DNA of 64,000 nt, taken from positions 1 through 64,000 of the forward strand of contig CAMWBY010000002.1 in NCBI GenBank assembly GCA_947172645.1. The letters are read 5' to 3'. This document shows positions 47,868-56,953 of this stretch, one piece after another. The stretch is from an uncultured Lachnospiraceae bacterium (GTDB lineage: Bacteria > Bacillota > Clostridia > Lachnospirales > Lachnospiraceae). The position numbers and the translations under genes are program-made. Below the pieces are notes generated by a model. It was not told where the DNA came from. It worked only from the letters and a program-made list of their open reading frames with translations, and searched no databases. Position 1 is the stretch's first letter; each line of letters begins with the position of its first letter.

Positions 47868-48373
47868 CCTTCATATTCCATAGAACGCATCTTACAGCTT
47901 CCGTCAAGTTTCCGGAACTCCCCATAGCCCACAAAATGCAGCCCGCATTTCTCCATGACATGCCCCGACGCAAGGTTCGGCTCGCAGTGGCTGGCATGAA
48001 ATTTCCTGGCGCCGAAATTCTCCCGGGCGTATTCCATCATCGCCTTCAACGCTTCCGTGGCATACCCCATACCCCAACAGTCGTAACGGAAATTGTAGCC
48101 GAATCCCCAACATTCCCCGTCTTCATCCCTTCCGATATCCCCACTGCCGATTAATTTTCCGTCTCCGATTCGTTCAAATCCAAAATTGTATGTACTTGTA
48201 TCCTGGCCGGTAAAAGAAAGCCATTCCCTCACGTCTTCCATATCCGTATAGGTGGTGTATACCATATACTTCGCAACCCGCTCGTCGCTGACCCATTCAA
48301 ACACGTCCTCAGCATCGGCAACCGTAAGCGGGCGCAGCAATAAACGCTGTGTCTTGATTCTGATATTGTGCAT
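47864..48373 (-). CDS. GNAT-family N-acetyltransferase (RimJ/RimL-like)
   Basis: A 169-residue acetyltransferase. The opening RIKTQRLLLRPLTVADAEDVFEW and the acetyl-CoA region around YDCWGMGYATEALKAMMEYA with HASHCEPNLASGHVMEKCG are typical of the RimJ/RimL group, which acetylates ribosomal proteins, other N-termini, or small amines. The substrate is unknown. It lies 19 bases after the TfoX-like gene and its stop codon is inside the right end of a palindromic repeat. Confidence 0.88.
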   Translation of the reverse strand: MHNIRIKTQRLLLRPLTVADAEDVFEWVSDERVAKYMVYTTYTDMEDVREWLSFTGQDTSTYNFGFERIGDGKLIGSGDIGRDEDGECWGFGYNFRYDCWGMGYATEALKAMMEYARENFGARKFHASHCEPNLASGHVMEKCGLHFVGYGEFRKLDGSCKMRSMEYEG

Positions 48374-48392
48374 GATTTCTGTTTTCCCCTCT

Positions 48393-48650
48393 CTATTTCT
48401 TCAGAAAATCACTAAATTCTTTCAACTCCTCTTTCTTCTCCTCGGGAAGGTTGTTAAATTCAGTATCACAGACAGCGCCCTCTAACGCATATAAATGCAC
48501 CAGGCAGATGTTTGGATATACCTGTTTTAATTCTGCAAACGCCTGTTTAGCGCCCACCGCAAGCAGTTTCTCCGGAGAGTCAATTCCAACGGATGTCAGT
48601 TTTCTTGCCATTTCCGCGCCAATATTCACCATCGACGTCAATTCAGCCAT
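48393..48650 (-). CDS. TfoX/Sxy C-terminal domain protein
   Basis: An 85-residue protein equal to the TfoX C-terminal helical domain: NIGAEMARKLTSVGIDSPEKLLAVGAKQAFAEL is characteristic. In gamma-proteobacteria TfoX/Sxy controls competence, but there it has two domains; the stand-alone C-terminal form in Firmicutes has no known role. The ATG at 48650 has AGGAGG eight bases upstream. It is followed by the GNAT gene, probably in one transcript. Confidence 0.8.
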   Translation of the reverse strand: MAELTSMVNIGAEMARKLTSVGIDSPEKLLAVGAKQAFAELKQVYPNICLVHLYALEGAVCDTEFNNLPEEKKEELKEFSDFLKK

Positions 48651-48815
48651 ACCCCTGCCCTCCTTAAAAGCGCTCATCTTTCGACCATTCTATCATCGTA
48701 CAGTCTAAAAGACAACAAATATCTGGCGTACTTTCCTATTAATATAAAATATAAAAAAACCGCAAGCGTCCGACATACTTTATGAAAATTTCATACAAAC
48801 AATATTTCCCCTTCA

Positions 48816-48844
48816 TTGACATTAAATGATAAACGAACTATGAT
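48816..48844 (+). promoter_or_regulatory. Sigma-A promoter of 270-residue membrane-anchored protein
   Basis: A consensus TTGACA (48816-48821) and TATGAT (48839-48844) with 17-base spacing, about 45 bases before the start codon. Confidence 0.8.
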
Positions 48845-48889
48845 AAGAAAAAACTTAAGGAGCATAAGCGCCCCGGAATGAGGATTGCC

Positions 48890-49702
48890 ATGTCAGTTGC
48901 AGAAGAAATCAGGCAGGAACAGAAGAAGGCTTTGAGCACAATGAGCCGCAAAGAAAAGTTTACCTACTTTTGGGATTATTATAAAATACATGTTTTGGTG
49001 GCGGCAGCGCTTATCGCCGTAGCCGTCTCTTTTATCCACCAGTATGTGACCAACAAAGATTACGGTTTCTACGCCGCATTGATTAATGCAGGTATGACGG
49101 ACCCTGACCAGGACCCGGCTTCCCAATGGGCTGCCGGTTTCCAGGAATACGCGCAGATTGACCCCGCCGAATACCAGGTATATATTGACACGTCTTTCTC
49201 CCTCTCAGGCGACACGGTTTCGCAATATGGCATGGCAAGCCAACAGAAGCTGATTGCCATGCTGCAAGTGGGCACAATCAGTGTGGTAACGGCAGAGACG
49301 GAAACTTTCGAACAATATGCGCAGGCGGAGCTGTTCCGCCCTCTGGAAGAATTTATGTCGCCGGAAGAACTCGAGAAATACAGCCCTTATCTCTATTATA
49401 CGGACGCCGCAGCCTTCGGGCAGGATGAAGAAGAGAACTATGACATAGCCGCCACGCAAAGTCAGTCTTCGCTGAACATCGACCACCGTAATCCTGCCGG
49501 TATGGAACAGCCTGTAGCTGTAGGCATTGTGCTCACCGAAGACAATCTGCTTGCCGAGGCCGGGCTGTATGCTTATCTGGAGGATTCCCAATATGATTTC
49601 CAGGGCCATCCCGCCGACGTCGTCCTGGGTGTCCCTTACACCAACGAAAATCCTGAACTGGCTGTCCGGTTCCTGGAATACATGAAATTAGGAGAAGGTT
49701 GA
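48890..49702 (+). CDS. Membrane-anchored protein of unknown function
   Basis: A 270-residue protein with a charged N-terminus (EEIRQEQKKALSTMSRKEKFTYFWDYYKIH), one membrane helix (about 31-50, VLVAAALIAVAVSFIHQYV) and about 215 residues outside, acidic and Gln/Glu-rich. The YFWDYYKIH motif before the helix is common in uncharacterised Clostridia proteins. The body may resemble a periplasmic-binding fold, but I see no diagnostic motif. The ATG at 48890 follows GAGG; an ATG four codons earlier is possible. A strong promoter and a terminator frame it as a single gene. Confidence 0.75.
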   Translation: MSVAEEIRQEQKKALSTMSRKEKFTYFWDYYKIHVLVAAALIAVAVSFIHQYVTNKDYGFYAALINAGMTDPDQDPASQWAAGFQEYAQIDPAEYQVYIDTSFSLSGDTVSQYGMASQQKLIAMLQVGTISVVTAETETFEQYAQAELFRPLEEFMSPEELEKYSPYLYYTDAAAFGQDEEENYDIAATQSQSSLNIDHRNPAGMEQPVAVGIVLTEDNLLAEAGLYAYLEDSQYDFQGHPADVVLGVPYTNENPELAVRFLEYMKLGEG

Positions 49703-49723
49703 CTGTAAAAGTCAACCTTCTCC
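49691..49723. terminator. Hairpin between convergent genes, likely bidirectional
   Basis: GGAGAAGGTTGAC / GTCAACCTTCTCC, a perfect 13-bp stem that overlaps the stop codon of the plus-strand gene. U tracts are weak on both sides. Confidence 0.6.
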
Positions 49724-49834
49724 TTCCTGTTGATAAATGCAGATTGGAAAGACGAAACTCATCTCCATGTATACCTCTGGAAAACATCTTCTAATACTGG
49801 CTGATAAAACAGCGTGTACCAAAACCCAAGTATG

Positions 49835-51268
49835 CTACATCATCTCTCTCAGCATCTGGTTCACCGTTGCCGGGTCCGCCTTGCCTTTCATAGCTTTCAT
49901 TGTCTGCCCCACAAGGAAACCAATCGCTTTCTCTTTGCCGTTCTTAAAGTCCGCCACCGACTGTGGATTGGCTGCCAACACTTCTTCCACCACGCTGCGC
50001 AGGGCGCCCTCGTCATTGACAGTCTTCAAGCCCTTCTCTTCCACATACTTTTCCGGGTCCACATCTTTTTCAAACATAACCTCGAAAACTTCTTTCGCCA
50101 CGGAACTGTTGACCGCCTTAGAGTCCGTCAGGGCAATCAGCTTTGCCAGGTTCTGCGGCGAGAACCGCAAGTCGGACGCATCCATCTCCTTTTCCTTCAT
50201 CAGACGCAACGTCTCTCCCATCAGCCAGTTGGACACTTTCTTCGGCTGGCCGCTAAGCGCCGCCGCAGACTCGAAAAGGTCCGCCATATGCTTGGAGCCT
50301 GTTATAATCTCAATATCATAGTCGGGAATACCATACTCTTCTTTATAGCGTTTCATCTTCTCGGTGCGAAACTCCGGCTGTTCTTCTTTCATCTGTTCAA
50401 GCATCTCGTCGCTCACCACGACAGGAGCCAGGTCGGGGTCCGGAAAATACCGGTAATCCTGTGCATCTTCCTTGCTTCTCATGGCATAGGACTCACCCTT
50501 TACATCATCCCATCTTCTCGTCTCCTGCACTATCTTTTCACCGGATTCAATGAGGTCAATCTGCCGCTGTGTCTCTCCTGCAATAGCTCTGGAAATCGCT
50601 TTAAATGAATTGAGGTTCTTCATCTCTGTCCTGGTGCCGAATTCCTGCGCCCCCGACTCCCGCACGGACAGGTTCACATCGGCACGCATAGAGCCTTCCT
50701 GCAATTTACAGTCGGACGCGCCCAGGTATTGGATAATCAAACGAAGTTTCTCTAAATAGGCAATTACTTCCTGCGCGCTTCTCATATCCGGCTCGGACAC
50801 AATCTCGATGAGCGGCACGCCGGAGCGGTTGTAATCCACAAGGGAACTGTCTTCCCACTCGTCATGAATCAGCTTACCCGCATCTTCTTCCATATGGATT
50901 TCGTGGATGCCCACCGTCTTCCTGCCGCCTTCTTCCATCTCTATCTCCACGCTTCCATTGCGGCAAATGGGCAGGTAAAGCTGGGATATCTGATAGTTCT
51001 GCGGATTGTCAGGGTAGAAATAGTTCTTCCTGTCAAACTTGGCATACCGGGTAATGTCACAATTGGTGGCAAGCCCCACCGCAATTGCATATTTCAGCAC
51101 CTGTTTATTCAGAACCGGCAGCGAACCAGGCATTCCGGTGCATACCGGGCATGTCTGTGTATTCGGTTTCGCGCCGAAAGCGGTGGAACAGCCGCAGAAA
51201 ATCTTCGTTTTCGTGGCAAGCTCTACATGTACCTCGAGTCCGATGACTGTTTCGTACTGTTTACTCAT
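49835..51268 (-). CDS. gatB: Asp-tRNA(Asn)/Glu-tRNA(Gln) amidotransferase subunit B
   Basis: A 477-residue GatB, the kinase and tRNA-binding subunit of GatCAB. Marks include ETVIGLEVHVELATKTKIFCGC, PVCTGMPGSLPVLN with the zinc-site cysteines, KNYFYPDNPQNYQISQ and the YqeY-like helical tail. Its start overlaps the gatA end by eight bases. Last gene of the aspS-gatCAB operon. Confidence 0.96.
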   Translation of the reverse strand: MSKQYETVIGLEVHVELATKTKIFCGCSTAFGAKPNTQTCPVCTGMPGSLPVLNKQVLKYAIAVGLATNCDITRYAKFDRKNYFYPDNPQNYQISQLYLPICRNGSVEIEMEEGGRKTVGIHEIHMEEDAGKLIHDEWEDSSLVDYNRSGVPLIEIVSEPDMRSAQEVIAYLEKLRLIIQYLGASDCKLQEGSMRADVNLSVRESGAQEFGTRTEMKNLNSFKAISRAIAGETQRQIDLIESGEKIVQETRRWDDVKGESYAMRSKEDAQDYRYFPDPDLAPVVVSDEMLEQMKEEQPEFRTEKMKRYKEEYGIPDYDIEIITGSKHMADLFESAAALSGQPKKVSNWLMGETLRLMKEKEMDASDLRFSPQNLAKLIALTDSKAVNSSVAKEVFEVMFEKDVDPEKYVEEKGLKTVNDEGALRSVVEEVLAANPQSVADFKNGKEKAIGFLVGQTMKAMKGKADPATVNQMLREMM

Positions 51269-52823
51269 GGCTTTGTCCCTCCTGTTCTGTCTGCTTTATC
51301 TTCTCCGCGCCTTCCGTCCCTTTTGTCTGCTTCCCATTTGGCAGATTCCGTTCCATACGCTTGTCTGTACCCGGACGCAACTGAAATGCGCCTCTTGCCC
51401 GCTCATAGGCGTAGGCTGCCCGAAGCAATTTCTTTTCCTGGAAGCAGTCCCCAATCAACTGTAAACCGATGGGGAGCCCTTTCTGGTCAATGCCGCAAGG
51501 CAGGCTGATGCCCGGCAGGCCCGCAAGGTTCACGGCAATCGTATAGATATCTCCCAGGTACATCTTGATAGGGTCAGACAGGCTCGCGCCCAATTCCGGC
51601 GCCGTGGTAGGCGCCACAGGCCCCAAAATCACATCATATTTCGCAAAAGCCTCGTCGAAAGCCTTCTTAATTAAAGCCTTTACCCGCAACGCTTTCAGGT
51701 AATACGCATCGTAATAACCGGAACTGAGCACGAAGGAACCTAACATAATACGCCTTTTCACTTCCTCACCGAACCCTTCGGAGCGGGATTTCTTGTACAT
51801 ATTGTGCAGCCCTGCATAGTCGGCAGTCCGGTATCCATATTTAATGCCGTCGAATCGCTCCAGATTGGAACTGGCCTCTGCCGCCGCAATCGTATAATAG
51901 GTAGGAATCGCATATTCCACAAGGCTTAAGTCAAACCGTTCCACTACCGCCCCCTTTTTCTTAAGCTCTCCCGCTGCTTTCAGCACGGACGCTTTTACTT
52001 CCTCATCCAATCCTTCCCCAAAATAATCGTTGGGAATACCGATACGCATACCCTGTACATCATCCTGCAATGCGCAGGTAAAATCCGTATCCTGACGTTC
52101 CACTGATGTGGAGTCCTTACTGTCATGGGCAGAAATCGCCTCCAACACCGTGGCGCAGTCCGTCACATCTTTTGTCAGCGGGCCGATTTGGTCCAAAGAA
52201 GAGCCATAGGCAATCAGGCCGTACCGGGATACCGTACCATAGGTAGGTTTCATGCCTACCACGCCACAGTAGGATGCCGGCTGTCTGATAGAACCGCCTG
52301 TATCGGAGCCAAGGGCGTAATAACATTCCCCTGCCGCCACTGCCGCCGCCGAGCCGCCGGAAGAACCACCTGGCACATAGTTCGTATTCCATGGATTCTT
52401 CGTCGCGCCGTAGGCGGATGTCTCCGTCGTGGAGCCCATGGCAAACTCATCCATATTTGTTTTCCCCAATATAACGGCGCCCGCCTTTTTCAGACGTGAA
52501 ACCGCCTCCGCCGTGTACGTCGGCACAAAATTGCCCAGTATCTTGGAAGAACATGTGGTAAGCAGTCCCGCCGTACAGAGATTGTCTTTCACCGCCAAAG
52601 GCACGCCCGCCAGAGGTCCTGTAAGCTCGCCCGCCTCAATCCTCTCCTGTACCTCCCTGGCCTGCGCCATCGCGCCCTCACTGTCCACCGTCACATAGCA
52701 GTGATACATGCCCTCCTGTTCCTCTATCCGCTCAAGCATGGCGCGCGCCGCATCCACGGCTGTCGTTCTGCCCGCTTTGATTGTGGCGGACAATTCCGCC
52801 GCTGTCATATCTAATATATTCAT
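51261..52823 (-). CDS. gatA: Asp-tRNA(Asn)/Glu-tRNA(Gln) amidotransferase subunit A
   Basis: A 520-residue amidase-signature enzyme releasing ammonia from Gln or Asn. The Ser-cisSer-Lys triad is in LAVKDNLC (Lys), GGSSGGSAAAVAAG and GSDTGGSIRQPASYCG. The C-terminal tail of about 35 residues (rich in Lys, Glu, Gly) is longer than usual. The ATG at 52823 has GGAGG ten bases upstream; the in-frame region before it runs into gatC. It lies 32 bases after gatC. Confidence 0.96.
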   Translation of the reverse strand: MNILDMTAAELSATIKAGRTTAVDAARAMLERIEEQEGMYHCYVTVDSEGAMAQAREVQERIEAGELTGPLAGVPLAVKDNLCTAGLLTTCSSKILGNFVPTYTAEAVSRLKKAGAVILGKTNMDEFAMGSTTETSAYGATKNPWNTNYVPGGSSGGSAAAVAAGECYYALGSDTGGSIRQPASYCGVVGMKPTYGTVSRYGLIAYGSSLDQIGPLTKDVTDCATVLEAISAHDSKDSTSVERQDTDFTCALQDDVQGMRIGIPNDYFGEGLDEEVKASVLKAAGELKKKGAVVERFDLSLVEYAIPTYYTIAAAEASSNLERFDGIKYGYRTADYAGLHNMYKKSRSEGFGEEVKRRIMLGSFVLSSGYYDAYYLKALRVKALIKKAFDEAFAKYDVILGPVAPTTAPELGASLSDPIKMYLGDIYTIAVNLAGLPGISLPCGIDQKGLPIGLQLIGDCFQEKKLLRAAYAYERARGAFQLRPGTDKRMERNLPNGKQTKGTEGAEKIKQTEQEGQSHE

Positions 52824-52855
52824 AGGGAGTTTTCCTCCTTCCCGATGTGGCTTTT

Positions 52856-53158
52856 TCAACCTGGTGTGTCAAACGTCCGCGGCGCCATAAACATGCCGTC
52901 CTTGTGCTGCGGCGCATTGGATAACAACTCTTCCCTTGTGTCCCCGTTTGTCACCACATCTTCACGGAACACATTATGCACCGGAAATACATGCGACATC
53001 GGTTCCACGCCGGTAGTGTCCAATTCTCCCAGCTTATCAATGTAGTCGAGCATTCTGCCCATGTCTGACTTCGCCTGTTCCTTCTCCTCGCCAGACAGCT
53101 CAAGTTTCGCCAGGATACCGACATATTCAATTGTCTCGTCACTGATGATATTTGCCAT
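52856..53158 (-). CDS. gatC: Asp-tRNA(Asn)/Glu-tRNA(Gln) amidotransferase subunit C
   Basis: A 100-residue GatC, which holds GatA and GatB together. The family pattern is seen in [24 protein letters not shown] and [17 protein letters not shown] [22 protein letters not shown]. The ATG at 53158 follows AAAGGA. It lies 37 bases after aspS, so the amidotransferase is made under the same T-box control. Confidence 0.93.
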   Translation of the reverse strand: MANIISDETIEYVGILAKLELSGEEKEQAKSDMGRMLDYIDKLGELDTTGVEPMSHVFPVHNVFREDVVTNGDTREELLSNAPQHKDGMFMAPRTFDTPG

Positions 53159-53195
53159 CGTCTCAGTCCTTTCTTTTATCAAGTGGGAATTTTTC

Positions 53196-54941
53196 TTACT
53201 GCCTAATCTTAATATGCACTTCCCTAAGCTGCTGCTCCGTCACATCGTTGGGCGCGCCGCACATCAAATCCTGCGCCGAACCGCTCATAGGAAAAGCGAT
53301 GACTTCCCTGATGTTCTCCTCATTGCGAAGCAGCATAATCATACGGTCCACTCCCGGCGCCATACCTGCGTGCGGCGGCGCGCCAAACTGGAACGCATTG
53401 TAGAGCGCGCCGAATTTACTTTTCAGCGTCTCCTCATCATAGCCTGCAATCTCGAAAGCCTTAACCATAACCTCCATATCGTGATTGCGGACCGCACCGG
53501 AAGACAACTCCACGCCATTGCACACAATATCATACTGATAGGCAAGTATCTCAAGGGGTTCCATCGTGGTCAAAGCTTCCAGCCCGCCCTGGGGCATGGA
53601 AAATGGATTATGGGTAAATCCAATCTGTTTCGTATCCGGGTCAAGTTCAAACATCGGGAAATCATTGACATAGCAGAAACGGTATGCGTTTTTCTCAATC
53701 AAATCCAGTTTCTGCCCCAGTTCGTTACGAATCTGCCCTGCGTAATAGGCTGCCCTCGCCTCCCTATCCGCGATAAAGAAAATCGTGTCTCCCGCGGCAA
53801 GCCCGGAAAGCTCCGCCAACTCGCCTTTCTTCTCCTCCGGGATAAACTTGTCAATAGGCCCCTTATAGCTCATATCCTGCGCCACTTCCAGATAGCCTAA
53901 TCCGCCCATTCCCATATCCGTGGCGAATTTCAAGAGTTTCTCATGGAATCCCTTGGACATCTCTGCATGGACTTTTATGGCTCGAACTGTCCTATTATGG
54001 AAGGGTTTGAAAGTGCATTCCTGGAAAAATTCTGTCAAGTCAATAATGCGCAGCGGGTTTCTTAGGTCCGGTTTATCGGTGCCAAACTCTAACATCGCCT
54101 GCCTGTAGCTGATTACCGGATAAGGGGCCTCCGTCACCGTATAGCCCTCCGGTGCAAATTTCTTAAAAGTCTCCGAAAGCACTTCCTCGCCTACACGGAA
54201 TACATCTTCCTGGGTGGCAAAACTCATCTCGAAATCCAACTGGTAAAATTCCCCCGGCGAACGGTCCGCCCTGGCGTCCTCGTCCCTGAAACAAGGCGCA
54301 ATCTGAAAATATTTATCGAACCCGGAAACCATCAAAAGCTGCTTATACTGCTGCGGCGCCTGGGGCAGCGCATAAAACTTGCCCTTATACTTCCTGGAAG
54401 GCACAATATAGTCTCTGGCCCCTTCCGGTGAGGATGCGCACAGGATTGGCGTCTGGATTTCCAAAAACCCCATCTGTGTCATTTTCTCACGCAGGTAAGC
54501 AATGACTTTGGAACGGAAAATAATATTGTCTTTAACTTTCTGGTTGCGCAGGTCAAGGTATCGGTATTTCAGCCGCACATCCTCTCTTGTCTCCTTCGAC
54601 GTCATAATCTCAAAAGGAAGCTGCTTATACACCCTGCCAAGCACTTCCACTTTGTGTGCTTCCATCTCTATTGTCCCTGTGGGAATCCTTGGATTATAAG
54701 TCTCCTCGTCCCTTTGCTCTATCAGCCCTTCCACCGATATGCTCATCTCCCTGGACAACCCGTCGAGCAGCGTTGTGTCCCGCATAACGACCTGCAGCAC
54801 GCCATACATATCGCGCAAGTCTACGAAAGACACCCCTCCGTGGTCTCTGATGTTCTCCACCCAGCCTGCCACACGGATTTCCCTGCCGATATCGGACTCA
54901 CTGATTTGTTGTAATGTCACATCTCTGTAAATGTTTTTCAT
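53196..54941 (-). CDS. aspS: Aspartyl-tRNA synthetase, probably non-discriminating
   Basis: A 581-residue bacterial-type class II AspRS: anticodon-binding OB fold (1-105), catalytic core with [17 protein letters not shown] and GVDRMIMLL, and the bacterial GAD insert. In the OB fold the stretch IRDHGG has His34 where E. coli AspRS, a discriminating enzyme, has Leu; a His at this place was linked to relaxed tRNA(Asn) recognition in Pseudomonas. With gatCAB in the same operon this fits Asp-tRNA(Asn) formation and amidation. The ATG at 54941 follows GGAGGGAGAG; the longer frame upstream is leader. T-box control is clear. Confidence 0.95.
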   Translation of the reverse strand: MKNIYRDVTLQQISESDIGREIRVAGWVENIRDHGGVSFVDLRDMYGVLQVVMRDTTLLDGLSREMSISVEGLIEQRDEETYNPRIPTGTIEMEAHKVEVLGRVYKQLPFEIMTSKETREDVRLKYRYLDLRNQKVKDNIIFRSKVIAYLREKMTQMGFLEIQTPILCASSPEGARDYIVPSRKYKGKFYALPQAPQQYKQLLMVSGFDKYFQIAPCFRDEDARADRSPGEFYQLDFEMSFATQEDVFRVGEEVLSETFKKFAPEGYTVTEAPYPVISYRQAMLEFGTDKPDLRNPLRIIDLTEFFQECTFKPFHNRTVRAIKVHAEMSKGFHEKLLKFATDMGMGGLGYLEVAQDMSYKGPIDKFIPEEKKGELAELSGLAAGDTIFFIADREARAAYYAGQIRNELGQKLDLIEKNAYRFCYVNDFPMFELDPDTKQIGFTHNPFSMPQGGLEALTTMEPLEILAYQYDIVCNGVELSSGAVRNHDMEVMVKAFEIAGYDEETLKSKFGALYNAFQFGAPPHAGMAPGVDRMIMLLRNEENIREVIAFPMSGSAQDLMCGAPNDVTEQQLREVHIKIRQ

Positions 54942-55078
54942 TGTCTGTCTCTCCCTCCGTTTGTGACCAAAGCGTTTTGGCGGTCTCTTTGCACACAATT
55001 TTGTAAATTCCATGCGCAAAACACACAAAAACTTTGGCAATCCATAGCGTTGTCAGTGTTCCGGAACTGTTGCCCTGG

Positions 55079-55124
55079 TGTGCAATCGAGCAGGAAAGTT
55101 TTTCTCCTGCACGGGGCTGCGCAT
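55079..55124. repeat. Palindromic repeat element copy B after T-box terminator
   Basis: Contains GCAATCGAGCAGGAAAG, a GCAGGA/TCCTGC stem and CTGCACGGGGCTGCGCA. The last 17 bases are identical to 8106-8122 and GCAATCGAG is also shared. Like copy A it lies between a riboswitch terminator and the coding region. Confidence 0.6.
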
Positions 55125-55125
55125 A

Positions 55126-55455
55126 GAAAAAGTCCCGGAACACATCTCTGCATTCCGGGACGGATAGTCTTCATTATCCGCGGTACCACCCGCATTGGTA
55201 AGCCGACGCCTCAAACAAGGTGTTTCTCCGCCTTACCCTCTCTTGACACTTAACGCGTGTAACGTATTGCCCTAACATATATCCATGGCATCCAAGAATC
55301 TACGCATAATCCGCTAAATCCCACATTACCATATATGGTTCAGGCAATCTGCTCCGGAGTGTTCCCGTTCCCAGCCTTCCACAAACAGCGCTCTCAGTCG
55401 GTGACGCCGTATTCCTGTCGCTTCCCGCAAGGTGAGTCTCCTTCACCGCATTTGA
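55126..55455 (-). promoter_or_regulatory. T-box leader of aspS-gatCAB
   Basis: The T-box sequence GCGGGTGGTACCGCGG (minus strand, 55178-55193) is followed by a terminator, GTCCCGGAA / TTCCGGGAC with TTTTTC (55126-55161). The 5' part shows stem I-like structure from about 55455. Uncharged tRNA should block the terminator. I could not fix the specifier codon: GAC (Asp) and AAC (Asn) both occur at plausible places. Confidence 0.92.
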
Positions 55456-55485
55456 AATATATATTTTGTATATATCATAAAAAAA

Positions 55486-55530
55486 AACAAAAAACAACCT
55501 TTGTACTTAAAAAAATACAAAGGCTGTTTC
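55486..55530 (-). terminator. Terminator after DUF5684-like gene
   Basis: AACAGCCTTTGTA / TACAAAGGTTGTT followed by TTTTTTG on the minus strand, a strong classic terminator. Confidence 0.88.
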
Positions 55531-55553
55531 CCATTTTCAATCCAATGTCTCAA

Positions 55554-55928
55554 TTAGCCCTTCGCAGGACCTACAAACTGTGCATCGCCAAAGCCGAGCA
55601 TCGGCAGGAAAACGAAAGGCAGGAACAAAATTCCAATACCAAAACCTGCGCCCTTGCCAAATGCCTGCGCCAACTTAATCCACATAATAATCATCATGAC
55701 CTGCCCCACACAAGGAACCAGTATCAGCAGAAACAGCCAACCTGTGCCGAAGGACATCTCAAACAGGCAGTAAGTATTGTAGAAAGGCACGATAGCGCCC
55801 CAGCCAGGCTTACCCACCTTGACGAAAACCTTCCACAATCCTACCAAGCTTACAATCATAACAGCAAGAAAAATCACGTAGTACACGATAAGTCCTGCTG
55901 CCACTGCAGTTGATGTTGCATCATTCAT
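55554..55928 (-). CDS. DUF5684-like small membrane protein
   Basis: A 124-residue protein with three membrane helices (about 12-35, 62-82 and 95-112). The motif KVGKPGWGAIVPFYNTY between the first two is characteristic of DUF5684 proteins, which sometimes sit beside signal peptidase domains. GAGGAGG precedes the start and a strong terminator follows, so it is a single gene. Function unknown. Confidence 0.8.
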   Translation of the reverse strand: MNDATSTAVAAGLIVYYVIFLAVMIVSLVGLWKVFVKVGKPGWGAIVPFYNTYCLFEMSFGTGWLFLLILVPCVGQVMMIIMWIKLAQAFGKGAGFGIGILFLPFVFLPMLGFGDAQFVGPAKG

Positions 55929-56075
55929 TTTGTCTTCCTCCTCTTACATAAGAAAATAAATTATAATAAATATATGCCGTTAAGCTTGTCCGGCATCTTA
56001 TTAATCATAGCAAAATCTGACTAATTATTCAATATTTTTCACCAAAATGGATAATAAAAACAGTTTTCCCAGTAT

Positions 56076-56702
56076 TTAATCCACAACGCGTCCGGTATAT
56101 GTATCCACATCCTCAAACACTGCCTTATCCCGGCTGTATCTCGACATTTCAAGCTTATCCGACGAATACCTAATCCGGTACACGTTCCCTTGCTCGCGTA
56201 TAATGGCATCCCCGATATACGCAAACTGCCCCTCCGCGATTCCCGCCATAACCGCATACAGTATCGCGCCATGGGCAACCAACAGTATGTTGTCTTTATC
56301 CTGGTATGTACGCACGATTTTGCCAAACAATACCCGCGCCCTTCCAATAACCTGTTCATACGATTCCATTTCAGGGAAAATATCATTCGGATACTTTTCT
56401 TTCCTTTCAGCCGCAGTCAGCCCCTCCCCCTTGCCAAAAAAACGCTCAATCAGCATATCTTCGACAAGAATTTCCTCGCCGGGATATCCTAACTGTCTTG
56501 CAACAATCCCCGCGCTCTCCCGCGCCCTCGAAAGTGGGCTGGAAAGAATCAGGTCTATTTTCTCATCCAACATACCCAATATCTCCCCGGCATGTTGCAT
56601 CTGTATTCTTCCCGTGTCATTGAGTGCAATATCCGTGTGCCCCTGCAGGCGTCCTGCCCGATTCCAGTCGGTTTCTCCATGCCGAAGCAAATAAATATTC
56701 AT
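56076..56702 (-). CDS. Histidine phosphatase family protein
   Basis: A 208-residue phosphoglycerate-mutase-like phosphatase. The catalytic RHGETDWN opens the protein, LSSPLSRARESAGIVA gives the second Arg, and LLVAHGAILYAVMAG the second catalytic His. The group includes GpmB/CobC-type phosphatases acting on small phosphoesters; substrate not known. The ATG at 56702 follows AAGGGG at a long spacing of about 12 bases; a longer frame adds 19 unlikely residues. Confidence 0.86.
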   Translation of the reverse strand: MNIYLLRHGETDWNRAGRLQGHTDIALNDTGRIQMQHAGEILGMLDEKIDLILSSPLSRARESAGIVARQLGYPGEEILVEDMLIERFFGKGEGLTAAERKEKYPNDIFPEMESYEQVIGRARVLFGKIVRTYQDKDNILLVAHGAILYAVMAGIAEGQFAYIGDAIIREQGNVYRIRYSSDKLEMSRYSRDKAVFEDVDTYTGRVVD

Positions 56703-56953
56703 ATGAGCGTCTACCCCTTTTCTTAAAAATTGCACAATACAACATCTTGTTGTCGTCATTCCCTATTGTCTTAACTCATTACTATATGTAGATTTTTCAA
56801 ATAAATATACGTTATTTCGTTAACTATTTTTCTATATTGCGCTTCACACAAAATGTTTGTATATCATCCATTTCCATGCTATATATATCACATACCTGCC
56901 CCATAAAAACCATATTAAATTACAACTATTCTATACGAAAGGAAACCACACTC

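Noticed and set aside
55300..55497. 65-codon minus-strand frame upstream of aspS
   Set aside because: It lies inside the T-box leader, whose conserved RNA motifs explain the sequence.
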